Assembly (NCBI GenBank): GCA_963648205.1
Contig: CAVJCT010000068.1
Coordinates: 11,072-75,071, forward strand
DNA: 64,000 nucleotides
Direction: 5' to 3'
Source: UBA1181 sp963648205
GTDB taxonomy: Bacteria > Bacteroidota > Bacteroidia > Bacteroidales > Paludibacteraceae
Part shown: positions 37,654 to 45,808 of the stretch, one piece after another
Position numbering within the stretch: position 1 is the first letter of the stretch
Layout: each line of letters starts with the position of its first letter
Translations under genes and position numbers: made by a program
The notes under the pieces: model-generated
What the model was told of the DNA's origin: nothing
The model's input: only the letters and a program-made list of their open reading frames with translations
The model's database searches: none

Positions 37654-38571
37654 TTAAATATTCTGACTAACAGTGATTTGAGCGGCTTGAATCATTTTGC
37701 CGTTGTAGTTAATCTGAGGTTTTGTGATTCCCGTAATAACTTGTGCGCCCTCAGCCAAAGACTCATCAGCAACGAAGTTGGCAATCACTTTCATTCCCTC
37801 GTTGTAAGGTTTTCCGAGCATATCCACAATCTCATAGCCATTTGCCTTGAAATTGTCTTTGATACGTTCGACAGCCTTCGCCAACTGCTTATAGCCCTTG
37901 ATAGAACTATCCATACGAGACATATTCATCTCGATACGCACAATTTCATCTGCCACTTTCAACGTAAGCGAATGGTCTGGTTCGTCATTGGTAACCACCT
38001 GAGGCACAACTGCCATTTGCTTATCAAACAATTCGAGCAATTTGTCATCCAACTTCACAGACTCCTCTTGCATTTTCACTTGTGCAGACTGCAATGCTTC
38101 TTGTGCCTTTCGCACATCATCAATGGAACTATTGCCAGACTTGATACGTTTCACCAAATAGTAGGCAATACCAGCAAGCAACAACACAAGCACAATAGCA
38201 AGAACTACACCCCATACCGTGCGACTTTGCAGCGCATCTTGGTTAGCACGCACATTTACATTTGTCTCACCAATCAAGCCCTCAACATTTTCACGATCAG
38301 CGGTTTGCTTATCAATCAACTGATTACAAACACTTTGCAGACTGTCAATTTTCGCACGTTGAACCTCGTTCTCTTGCGAAAGCATCTGAATGGTTCGACC
38401 ATCTTCTTTCTGTTTGCGAGAAAGTTGAGAGATAGAACTCTCTAAACGAGATTGTTGCAATTGAACAGATTCACATTTTTGATAAACAGACGCTATCGAA
38501 TCACCTGACGATGTTGCCAGTGCAGAAACACCGCAAAAAGACAACGATAAAAGAATTAGTATTTTTCTCAT
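37654..38571 (-). CDS. Membrane-anchored coiled-coil protein with GrpE-like C-terminus
   Basis: A 305-residue protein: signal peptide-like N-terminus (1-20), periplasmic coiled coil (about 25-115), one transmembrane helix (119-141), then a cytoplasmic part with a second coiled coil and a final domain at 243-303. The last domain resembles the GrpE beta-domain: GYEIVDMLGKPYNEGM, then a Gly-Ala turn, and a C-terminal strand QAAQITVSQ in place of the usual lRpA-V-V-S. If right, this is a membrane-tethered nucleotide exchange factor for the Hsp70 encoded 12 bp downstream, with a periplasmic sensor-like arm. The GrpE link is my inference from local pattern. Confidence 0.7.
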   Translation of the reverse strand: MRKILILLSLSFCGVSALATSSGDSIASVYQKCESVQLQQSRLESSISQLSRKQKEDGRTIQMLSQENEVQRAKIDSLQSVCNQLIDKQTADRENVEGLIGETNVNVRANQDALQSRTVWGVVLAIVLVLLLAGIAYYLVKRIKSGNSSIDDVRKAQEALQSAQVKMQEESVKLDDKLLELFDKQMAVVPQVVTNDEPDHSLTLKVADEIVRIEMNMSRMDSSIKGYKQLAKAVERIKDNFKANGYEIVDMLGKPYNEGMKVIANFVADESLAEGAQVITGITKPQINYNGKMIQAAQITVSQNI

Positions 38572-38573
38572 TT

Positions 38574-40712
38574 TTAATTATTCTTAGAAAAACAATGTAT
38601 TATGAACTTACAAAATCTAAAACCACACCAAACTATTCCCTTTGTAATCTTATACAATAAAAAGGAAACAATCACAATTGGACCGATAATCAGAATCAAG
38701 CAACCATTTAATTCAGATATTTTATCAAAAATATCCTCATCATCCTTCTTTGCAACAAACCATACGACTCCTCCCAAAACAGCAATTATTAAAAAAGAGA
38801 TAAAGGCGTTAGTGTCATCACTACACTCACTCGCCACACCGATAGCCAACATAATAAACAGAACATGAACTATAAACGCAGAAATTAGGCGAATAAGTTT
38901 CTTTTCCTGTAAGCTGCTCAATGTCTTCGACACTTCTTCCTTGTATTTACCATTAGGATACTCAGAAAGATACTCTTTACATGCATTGATACCTTTTTCA
39001 AGTGCTAACTTTTCATCAACACAAATGTTAAACTTGGCTTCTTCTTTCTTCTTCTCCTCTTCTTTTTTAAGCTTAGCTATCTTAACGTTCGCTTGTGCCA
39101 CATACTCGCTTTGTGGATATTCTACTATGAAACTAAACAACGCACTGATAGTTGTAGCATTTTCGTATGAAAGTTTTTCTACGTTATTTCTTGCTTCATC
39201 CTTATGTTTTCCTTTCGGAAATTTTTTAAGATACGCCTTATAAGACGCTATATTCTTACAAGAGGAATACACCTCATCGTCCGTTCTTAATTCAACATCT
39301 TCCACATTCAATCCATTACACCAACCACAACCATACGTATATCTTGCTGACTTAGACGAGGGTTCAAAACCCTTACAATTTTCAATGATACTATGCAAAG
39401 CATCACGACTTTGCTTGTATCGTCCTTCTTTGAATGTTGGTTCTAAATCAAACTTATCCATGTACAGTTGCGTACGCCAAGCCGAAATAAGTGTTGACTT
39501 TATATTTTCAAAGTTAAATGCATTTTTTTGAGCCTCATTCACCTCTGCAATAACATTGCTAAGGGCATTATTTACAACCAACGTCGACATTTTCAGATAA
39601 TATGGATGCACCCGACCCAATTTTTCTTTTATGGAAACAATGTAAGGTGCGCAATCCTTTATCAACTGTATTGAATGTTCTATCAAATCTGGTTTTAATG
39701 TAAATTTCAAAAGAAGCAACTGTATTGCCTTATCCTCTTCCATCACTTCTTCTGGTGGCAACTTCTCAATTATCTCCTTCAGTATCTTGCAGTTCTCCTC
39801 ACATCGTCCTTTCGCTAAACGAGTAGCAACAACGCTATTAGCATACTCTTGCAAAACGGCAGATTTCCGTGCCACCATTGGATTTTTCGCACCATTATAA
39901 TAGTCAATACCACACTGTAAAATCTCCAATCCGAGTTTGTCGGCAATGGTTTGATACTGCATATCTTGTTTGGACAACAGTTTGCCTAATTGAACCAACA
40001 CAGATTTTGTGCCGTTCATCAGTTTTATACCCGCCTCATAACGCTCTTCAAAACCTTTGCCTTTTGTCTTTTTCGACTCCTCAATGGCTTGCTGTATGCT
40101 ATCAAGCAACGGCTGAACAGCTTTATTGCCAAGGTGCTTCTTCCACGATTCATTCGAAATAAGCGGTAACAACTTCGCGACACCAACTTCATCACTCAGT
40201 GTGTCCAAAAATAGAAAAGCGAGTTCGTCATTTCCAAGTCCGACGTTGCTGTCGACAAGCGATTTGAACTCCTCAAAATACACCTCATTGTCATACAAGT
40301 CCTCTGCCAGCGAGAGTGCCAAGGCATAATCCGAATTCAGCAGCGCACACACGATTTGGTTCTGCAACGAACTGGCACACTCTTTCTTCTGCCAGATTTC
40401 CACGGCTTTTGCCATATTGCCACTGGTCAGGTTGTTGAAGGCTACATCGTCTATCGGTGTTGCTTTCACAAACCAAAACTGCGCATAAAAAAGTTGATCT
40501 TTAGGCAACGTGAGTTTAGCATCTGCCTCTGCCACAGTTGTGTCAGTTCGTTCCACCTCACCTAATAAATCCTCCAAATCCAAAGGAAAAGTAACTTGCT
40601 TCCCCACCTTCAGGAAAGCCTTCATCCTACTGAGATTCGCCAATCGTTCCTTTACAGACGAGTTGGCATACACTCCTAATAGTCGATACGGGTTGTTTTT
40701 TAAAACATCCAT
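38574..40712 (-). CDS. Tail-anchored J-like/TPR protein
   Basis: A 712-residue protein. The first 40 residues (NNPYRLLGVYANSSVKE) look like the start of a DnaJ J domain, but no HPD motif follows, so stimulation of Hsp70 ATPase in the usual way is not expected. A helical repeat region (about 90-600, with TPR-like spacings and KFPKGKH/EYPNGKY tetratricopeptide-style units near 495 and 580) follows. Three C-terminal membrane helices lie at about 608-627, 636-653 and 671-689. It is the first gene of the operon and lies about 60 bp after the leader RNA terminator. I infer that it recruits the Hsp70 unit to the membrane. Confidence 0.8.
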   Translation of the reverse strand: MDVLKNNPYRLLGVYANSSVKERLANLSRMKAFLKVGKQVTFPLDLEDLLGEVERTDTTVAEADAKLTLPKDQLFYAQFWFVKATPIDDVAFNNLTSGNMAKAVEIWQKKECASSLQNQIVCALLNSDYALALSLAEDLYDNEVYFEEFKSLVDSNVGLGNDELAFLFLDTLSDEVGVAKLLPLISNESWKKHLGNKAVQPLLDSIQQAIEESKKTKGKGFEERYEAGIKLMNGTKSVLVQLGKLLSKQDMQYQTIADKLGLEILQCGIDYYNGAKNPMVARKSAVLQEYANSVVATRLAKGRCEENCKILKEIIEKLPPEEVMEEDKAIQLLLLKFTLKPDLIEHSIQLIKDCAPYIVSIKEKLGRVHPYYLKMSTLVVNNALSNVIAEVNEAQKNAFNFENIKSTLISAWRTQLYMDKFDLEPTFKEGRYKQSRDALHSIIENCKGFEPSSKSARYTYGCGWCNGLNVEDVELRTDDEVYSSCKNIASYKAYLKKFPKGKHKDEARNNVEKLSYENATTISALFSFIVEYPQSEYVAQANVKIAKLKKEEEKKKEEAKFNICVDEKLALEKGINACKEYLSEYPNGKYKEEVSKTLSSLQEKKLIRLISAFIVHVLFIMLAIGVASECSDDTNAFISFLIIAVLGGVVWFVAKKDDEDIFDKISELNGCLILIIGPIVIVSFLLYKITKGIVWCGFRFCKFIIHCFSKNN

Positions 40713-40772
40713 GCAACAAACTCATAATCGCATCGGCTCCCTAATGTCATTGTAATCTAACCATCAATAAAT

Positions 40773-40810
40773 AAAAAAAGCGTGGAGCCAGTTCCGTCAC
40801 CCGTTCCACG
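40773..40810 (-). terminator. Intrinsic terminator of leader RNA copy A
   Basis: On the minus strand CGTGGA pairs with TCCACG and is followed by a C then seven T. It ends the leader 61 nt before the first operon start codon. The loop includes GGAACGGG and ACTGGC, conserved in copy B. Confidence 0.8.
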
Positions 40811-41098
40811 ATTCATAGGCCTTCGCATTGCCCCTCTTGTCGAAACGAGCAACATCGAAAGCCCCACGCAGATGCTTGTATATATAACAACACACAAAAG
40901 GTGTGGCGTTTTTAAACACCACAAACATAGTGAATTGCATACAATACACCCTCATAGGGCGTTCTGTTGCTTTGTTTTTGACAAGAGTTTTTTGAGTTTG
41001 CGAAGTTCATGAACCGTCAAAACCAAAGCGTACAAAAACGCCTTTTTTCATTATGTCCGCTCACTCTCCTTTGGCCTACACTGACCAAAGGACGAATA
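40773..41098 (-). ncRNA. Structured leader RNA, copy A
   Basis: About 326 nt read from a TATCTTTG promoter element, ending at the terminator above, just upstream of the J-like/Hsp70 operon. It aligns with copy B at 60888-61180 in matching order: a 5' hairpin (CCTTTGG/CCAAAGG), a nearly identical block AAAAAAGGCG-tttt-GTACGCTTTGGTTTTGAC, pairs GGCGTT/AACGCC and GCTTTG/CAAAGC, a local hairpin, the GTGGGG-cttTCG...TTGCTCgtttcgac..GGGCAATGCGAAGGCC domain, and the terminator. Compensating changes between the copies support the stems. I cannot assign it to a known family; 6S-like or other small RNA families should be tested. Confidence 0.8.
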
Positions 41099-41105
41099 AG
41101 CGTAG

Positions 41106-41113
41106 CAAAGATA
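41106..41113 (-). promoter_or_regulatory. Promoter -7 element of leader RNA copy A
   Basis: Reads TATCTTTG on the minus strand and is followed directly by a C(C/T)ACGCTT sequence shared with copy B. A -33 TTTG element is not evident (a G-rich run is there instead). Confidence 0.6.
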
Positions 41114-41228
41114 GTGATTTTTTCATACGATAGCCCCCTTTGCAAGGTAAAACTGCAACTTTATTGTCTTCTCCATACTATGCAAACAAAATTCCTTTCT
41201 TTCAAGTCTTCAATAATTCTTCTTTTTC

Positions 41229-41266
41229 ATCTGAAATTTTTGGCAAAAGTGTCAAAAATTTCAGAT
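41229..41266. repeat. Perfect 14-bp inverted repeat
   Basis: ATCTGAAATTTTTG and its exact complement CAAAAATTTCAGAT are separated by 10 bp (gcaaaagtgt). It lies between the ribH terminator and the leader A promoter, in an otherwise gene-free stretch (41114-41290). It could be a protein-binding dyad or a hairpin; no T-run follows. Confidence 0.7.
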
Positions 41267-41290
41267 AGCAATTTCTACATTCATTGCCCC

Positions 41291-41325
41291 AAAAACAAAA
41301 AGAGCGAAACCTTTCGATTTCGCTC
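41291..41325 (-). terminator. Intrinsic terminator of ribH
   Basis: On the minus strand GAGCGAAA and TTTCGCTC (8 perfect bp, 8-nt loop) are followed by TTTTTGTTTTT, 23 bp after the ribH stop. Confidence 0.85.
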
Positions 41326-41347
41326 CTCCGATTCTATCTAAGAAAAA

Positions 41348-41854
41348 TTAATCTTCGTCTTCTACCATATCATCCACTTGTCTGTGGAAATCTGCCATTT
41401 TGATGGCGGTTACTGCGGCTTCTGTGCCTTTATTGCCCAGAACACCACCAGCACGATCTTCGGCTTGCTTCATGTCGTCAGTCGTCAAAAGACCGAAAAT
41501 CACGGGAATATCACCTTCAGCATTCAATTTTGACAAACCATTGGTTACACCCTCACAGACATAGTCGAAATGCGGAGTTCCTCCTCTGACAACACAGCCT
41601 AAGGCAATGATTGCATTCAAGTCTTCAATCTCCATCAACTTCGAGCAAGCATTCACCAACTCGAAACTGCCTGGCACATGAAAAACAAGAATATTGTCCT
41701 CCTCAGCTCCGTGTTTCACCAACGTGTCATACGCACCTTTCAACATGCTGTGCGTAATCTTATCATTCCAATCAGAAACAACTATACCAAATGCCATATC
41801 CTTGGCATTTGGTACAGAGTTTATGTCATACTTCGATAAATCGACTGTTGCCAT
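41348..41854 (-). CDS. ribH: 6,7-dimethyl-8-ribityllumazine synthase
   Basis: The penultimate riboflavin enzyme, joining 5-amino-6-ribitylaminouracil and dihydroxybutanone phosphate. At 168 residues it has FGIVVSDWNDKITHSML at the N-terminus, VPGSFELVNAC near 60, ALGCVVRGGTPHFDYVCEGVTNGL near 85 (I give only the key part: GCVVRGGTPHF), and the end segment GNKGTEAAVTAI. The catalytic His is in TPHFDYV. It is last in a minus-strand run after the TPR gene (35-bp gap). Confidence 0.95.
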   Translation of the reverse strand: MATVDLSKYDINSVPNAKDMAFGIVVSDWNDKITHSMLKGAYDTLVKHGAEEDNILVFHVPGSFELVNACSKLMEIEDLNAIIALGCVVRGGTPHFDYVCEGVTNGLSKLNAEGDIPVIFGLLTTDDMKQAEDRAGGVLGNKGTEAAVTAIKMADFHRQVDDMVEDED

Positions 41855-41889
41855 AAATCAAAAATTATATTTTTTGAAGTATCTTCAAA

Positions 41890-42567
41890 TTACTTTGAGA
41901 TGTACTCGATGAACTTCTTCACCTCACCCATCTCTGAGAAATTAGGATATTTCTTCTCAATGTTCTTCAAGATATCCAATGCTTTATCATTCTGATTTAA
42001 AGAAAGATACAACATTGCTTCTCTCTTTCCGTAGAAAGGTGCAATCATCTCGTTTCCGTTCTTGATTGCCTTCTCGTAGTAAGAAATTGCTTTGTCTGTA
42101 TTGTTCATATCCCAGTAAGCATCTGCGATTGCTCCGTAGATGGCTGGTTGAACAGTCTTATCGTCAGCACTGAACTTGCCCAAATACTCGATTGCACTCT
42201 CGTTGTCACCCAACTGTTTGTAGCACAAACCTGCGTATGCTTTTGCAAGATTTCCAGCATCTGTCGAACCATATTCGTCAATGATATCCAAAAATCCCAT
42301 GATCTCTGCATTTCCATCCAACGCTAATTGGAATGAATCCATTGCAAAAATCTGCTCTGCTGCGAAGATGCTCTCCTTAGACTCTTCGTTGCGAGGCTCT
42401 AAATAAAAACTCTTGAAACAGATGATTCCGACTACCACCGCAGCAATGACTGCTAATCCAATGAAAATCTTGCTCTGGTGTGTCTCAATGAATGCTTCTC
42501 CTTTGTTCAACGCAACATCCATGTCTTCAAACACGGTCTGAGTCTCCTCTTGTTGTTTCTTTGCCAT
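41890..42567 (-). CDS. Single-pass TPR protein (YfgM-like)
   Basis: A 225-residue protein with an N-terminal cytoplasmic stub, one membrane helix (about 34-54: SKIFIGLAVIAAVVVGIICF) and a C-terminal region with three TPR-type helix pairs (for example YGAIADAYWDMNNTDKAISYY). The layout matches YfgM-type membrane TPR proteins that work with periplasmic chaperones in Gram-negatives, though orthology is not proven. It lies 35 bp before ribH. Confidence 0.8.
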   Translation of the reverse strand: MAKKQQEETQTVFEDMDVALNKGEAFIETHQSKIFIGLAVIAAVVVGIICFKSFYLEPRNEESKESIFAAEQIFAMDSFQLALDGNAEIMGFLDIIDEYGSTDAGNLAKAYAGLCYKQLGDNESAIEYLGKFSADDKTVQPAIYGAIADAYWDMNNTDKAISYYEKAIKNGNEMIAPFYGKREAMLYLSLNQNDKALDILKNIEKKYPNFSEMGEVKKFIEYISK

Positions 42568-42702
42568 TTTATTTTTTATTTATTTTTTTATTTTCTTTAT
42601 CTCTGCTCATTAATCCTAATATAGGAAACGCAAAAATAATGGTTAAATTTGAACTTTAGACTCTTTTTGCAAAAAAATCAGTCTCTTCTACCTAAATTCC
42701 CT

Positions 42703-43290
42703 TCAATCAGCGTATACTTCTGCGTTCGACGGCATCATCTTCCAGACTTGCTGAGGAAGGAAAAATCGTAAATCTCTCCCCTCTCGCTTCGCTTTTCGTA
42801 TCACTGTCGACGACACTTCGACCATTGGCGCGTCTTGCAAAATTCTTACCCGACCGCCAAAAGTTGGTGCATCTTGCAAGTCGTAATTTGGGCGTGGATA
42901 AACCCAAACCTCACACATCTCGACAATCGCATCCACATTTTTCCACTTTGAAAAATTCTGAAGATTGTCTCCTCCCATAATCAAAGCGAACTGTGTATCA
43001 GGCTCTTGCCTTCTCAACTCCGTCAGCGTATCAATGGTGTAGGAAGGTTTCGGCAGACTAAATTCCACGTCCGATGCAGTGAATTTTGGATAGTCGCCTA
43101 TCGCTGTCTTCACCATCTGCAAACGCAAATCGTCGGGCAATAGATGCCTATCCTGTTTGAAAGGATTTTGCGGCGACACGATAAAACGAACCTCATCCAC
43201 ATCACAATATTCTGCAATATAATTGGCTAAAATTAAATGCCCATTGTGAATTGGATTGAACGATCCGAAAAAAAGTGCCACCTTTTTCAT
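42703..43290 (-). CDS. nadD: Nicotinate-nucleotide adenylyltransferase
   Basis: Adenylates nicotinate mononucleotide in NAD synthesis. The GSFNPIHNGHL nucleotidyltransferase motif comes right after the start, and SSTVIRKAKREG near the C-terminus is the second signature. I chose ATG at 43290 (195 residues), because the upstream eight residues of the longer reading are not part of the fold. It follows gmk by 36 bp in the yicC-gmk-nadD run. Confidence 0.93.
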   Translation of the reverse strand: MKKVALFFGSFNPIHNGHLILANYIAEYCDVDEVRFIVSPQNPFKQDRHLLPDDLRLQMVKTAIGDYPKFTASDVEFSLPKPSYTIDTLTELRRQEPDTQFALIMGGDNLQNFSKWKNVDAIVEMCEVWVYPRPNYDLQDAPTFGGRVRILQDAPMVEVSSTVIRKAKREGRDLRFFLPQQVWKMMPSNAEVYAD

Positions 43291-43326
43291 ATCAATATCT
43301 AATTGAAAAATCATTCATTTATAGAA

Positions 43327-43887
43327 TCAACCGATGAACTCGCCAACGATTTTCTTCATCAAGCCTTTCGTGCTTTCCAAATCATCATTGACAACAATTC
43401 TATCGAAACGTGGAGCGTAGGTCATCTCTTTAGAAGCCTTCTCAACACGGTCGTTAATCACCTCGAGAGAGTCTGTCGCACGTTTTAAAAGTCTCTCTTT
43501 CAACGTATTAATAGACGGTGGCATGATGAAGATAGACAACGCATTGTCGCCATACATCTTTTTAATATTGCAACCGCCCACCACATCAACATCGAAAATT
43601 ACCACATTTCCTTTGCCGTTGATACGTGAAACTTCACTCTTTAAAGTGCCGTAGAATTTATCTTTATAAACCTCTTCGAACTCCAAAAATTCTCCATTGT
43701 CAATCTTCTTTCTGAACTCGTCTGGTGTTAAAAAATAGTATTCTACACCATTTTTTTCTTCACCACGAGGAGCACGACTGGTTGCTGAGATTGAGAACTC
43801 AAGATTTGAGAATTGCGTCATCAGATAGTTGATGAGCGTGCTTTTGCCTGATCCAGAAGGGGCAGATACGATGATCATCTTCTCCAT
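43327..43887 (-). CDS. gmk: Guanylate kinase
   Basis: Phosphorylates GMP to GDP. At 186 residues it shows the P-loop APSGSGKST at 9-17 (by the ATG), the GMP-binding segment SATSRAPRGEEKNGVEYYF and EVYKDKFYGT. It lies between yicC (12 bp) and nadD. Confidence 0.95.
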   Translation of the reverse strand: MEKMIIVSAPSGSGKSTLINYLMTQFSNLEFSISATSRAPRGEEKNGVEYYFLTPDEFRKKIDNGEFLEFEEVYKDKFYGTLKSEVSRINGKGNVVIFDVDVVGGCNIKKMYGDNALSIFIMPPSINTLKERLLKRATDSLEVINDRVEKASKEMTYAPRFDRIVVNDDLESTKGLMKKIVGEFIG

Positions 43888-43899
43888 TTTGCAAGTCGA

Positions 43900-44772
43900 T
43901 TAAAGTACGTTCAACACCTGTTCTTTGATTTGCTCCAACTCGTCTTTCATCTTCACCACGATTTTTTGCATCTCAGAGTGGTTTGATTTTGAACCGAGTG
44001 TGTTGATTTCACGACCAATTTCTTGAGCAATGAAACCTAATTTCTTACCTGAACTACCTTCAGCCTTCATCGTCTCCTCGAAATAAATCAAGTGTTGGCG
44101 CAAACGATTTTTCTCCTCATTGACATCCAATTTTTCGATATAATAAATCATCTCTTGCTCGAAACGATTCTTATCATACTCAACACCTTTCAACTCGTTG
44201 AGGTTGTCCATAATGCGAGATTTTATCTTTGCAACTCGCTCATTTTCAAAAGGATCGATAGTAGCCAAGAGACTACGGATGTTAGCGATTTTCTGAACGA
44301 AAACAGCCTCCAACGACTGACCTTCACGTTTACGGAAATCAACCAAAGCGTCGACTGCCTTCACAAAAGTTGATTTGACAGTCTCCCACTCCAACTCGTC
44401 AAGTTCCTGAGTTTCAGACTTCATCACGTCGGGCATACGGAGCAAAAGAGGCATCCAATCAGCAGGCTCTGGAACACCCAAAGAATCGGACATACCCTTG
44501 ATTTGCGAATAGTATTCTTTTACCAAAGCCTGATTGATCTGAGTGGCATTAGAAGCGTTGATAGACTCCACCAAGAGCGAAAATTCAACCTTTCCACGCT
44601 CCAACTTCTGAGAAACAATATTTCTCAATTCCAATTCCTTCTCCCTGTACACATTAGGTACTCTTGAGAACAAGTCTAACTGTTTACTGTTCAGCGACTT
44701 AATCTCAATAGTTATTTTTTTTGATTCTACCTCGCAAGTTGCCTTGCCGAATCCAGTCATTGATAAAACCAT
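43900..44772 (-). CDS. yicC: YicC family ribonuclease-related protein
   Basis: A 290-residue protein of the YicC/YloC family, shown in other bacteria to affect small RNA turnover. The opening MVLSMTGFGKA and the LNSKQLDLFSR motif are family marks, and the C-terminus has DUF1732-type helices ending with IGREINTLGSKSNHSEMQ. It heads a three-gene run with gmk and nadD. A TAAATTTG element lies 41 bp before the start. Confidence 0.93.
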   Translation of the reverse strand: MVLSMTGFGKATCEVESKKITIEIKSLNSKQLDLFSRVPNVYREKELELRNIVSQKLERGKVEFSLLVESINASNATQINQALVKEYYSQIKGMSDSLGVPEPADWMPLLLRMPDVMKSETQELDELEWETVKSTFVKAVDALVDFRKREGQSLEAVFVQKIANIRSLLATIDPFENERVAKIKSRIMDNLNELKGVEYDKNRFEQEMIYYIEKLDVNEEKNRLRQHLIYFEETMKAEGSSGKKLGFIAQEIGREINTLGSKSNHSEMQKIVVKMKDELEQIKEQVLNVL

Positions 44773-44812
44773 TCTAATACGATTTAATCCGTCGTTAATA
44801 TTTTTCTAACCG

Positions 44813-44820
44813 CAAATTTA
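44813..44820 (-). promoter_or_regulatory. Promoter -7 element for yicC-gmk-nadD
   Basis: Reads TAAATTTG on the minus strand, in a divergent intergenic region shared with tsaB. Confidence 0.5.
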
Positions 44821-44884
44821 ATTTTTTTTTCACAAATAAGTCGGTTCTTCGTTGTTGAGTGAGCAATAAGAACGTATTTTAGTG

Positions 44885-44892
44885 TAAATTTG
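44885..44892 (+). promoter_or_regulatory. Promoter -7 element for tsaB
   Basis: Reads TAAATTTG, 39 bp before the tsaB start. The opposing yicC element is 65 bp away, so the two genes have back-to-back promoters. Confidence 0.5.
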
Positions 44893-44930
44893 CGTTCGCT
44901 ATATATTAATAAGGTAAAAAGAGATAGAAA

Positions 44931-45638
44931 ATGTCAGCAATAATAGCCATAGAAACTTCGACAGAAGTATGTTCAGCCGCACTGAATGTAGACGGCAAAT
45001 GTGTGTGGACGAAGAAGAACTTGGAGGGAATGTCTCATTCCACCCTACTTGCGCCCTATCTTGAAGAGTTACAAGCATACGCCAACAAAGAAAATATCAA
45101 AGTTGACGCAGTAGCCGTTAGTAGCGGACCAGGATCCTACACCGGACTGAGAATCGGAGTGTCTACTGCCAAGGGACTCTGTTTTGGTGCCGACATACCA
45201 TTGTTAAGCGTTGACACACTGAAGATTATGGCAGAAAGTGCGATTGCCACATTGAGCGACATTCCTGTAGATGCGTTGTTCTGCCCAATGATCGACGCAC
45301 GCCGCATGGAGGTTTACACTGCCTTTTTCGATAAACAATATAATAAGGTAAAGGAGACCGCTGCTGACATCATCGATGAAAACTCCTACGCCGACCTTTT
45401 AGCGAAACACCCAGTTTACTTCTTCGGAAACGGAGCGGAGAAATGCAAATCAAAATTGACCCATCCGAATGCCCATTTTATACAAGGTATAGTACCCTTA
45501 GCAGAAAATATGGCAACAGAAGGCGAAGAAAGATTCAAAGCCAAAGATTTCAAAGACGTGGCATATTTTGAGCCATTCTATTTAAAAGAGTTCGTTGCAA
45601 CAGTAGCAAAGAACAAAGTTTTGGGTGGAAACAATTAA
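44931..45638 (+). CDS. tsaB: tRNA threonylcarbamoyladenosine biosynthesis protein TsaB
   Basis: A non-catalytic partner of TsaD in making t6A on ANN-decoding tRNAs. At 235 residues it has IAIETSTEVCSAAL at the start, VSSGPGSYTGLRIG near 64 and PMIDARRMEVYTA near 120. The ASKHA-like fold lacks a full ATP site, as usual. It precedes rpsP by 170 bp. Confidence 0.94.
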   Translation: MSAIIAIETSTEVCSAALNVDGKCVWTKKNLEGMSHSTLLAPYLEELQAYANKENIKVDAVAVSSGPGSYTGLRIGVSTAKGLCFGADIPLLSVDTLKIMAESAIATLSDIPVDALFCPMIDARRMEVYTAFFDKQYNKVKETAADIIDENSYADLLAKHPVYFFGNGAEKCKSKLTHPNAHFIQGIVPLAENMATEGEERFKAKDFKDVAYFEPFYLKEFVATVAKNKVLGGNN

Positions 45639-45728
45639 GAAAAACCGTCAATCCACCAAAACCAAATCACTTTAGCCTTGATAATATGACATCTGAGAAT
45701 AAAAAGGTTAAATATTATAAAAAAGTAG

Positions 45729-45760
45729 TTTGGCAGATTCAAAAAAGAGTTGTAAATTTG
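45729..45760 (+). promoter_or_regulatory. Promoter of rpsP
   Basis: TTTG, a 20-bp spacer and TAAATTTG: a full consensus, 48 bp before the rpsP start. Confidence 0.7.
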
Positions 45761-45808
45761 CACCGCTCTTTGAGCAAAGAAGTTTAACAAAAATAACAAA
45801 GAAAAAAA

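Noticed and set aside
40860..41060. Leader RNA as tmRNA or RNase P RNA
   Set aside because: No tRNA-like ends or tag reading frame, and no conserved RNase P core; neither fits the shared structure.
44813..44892. Single bidirectional promoter for yicC and tsaB
   Set aside because: Two separate, exact TAnnTTTG boxes explain divergent expression without it.
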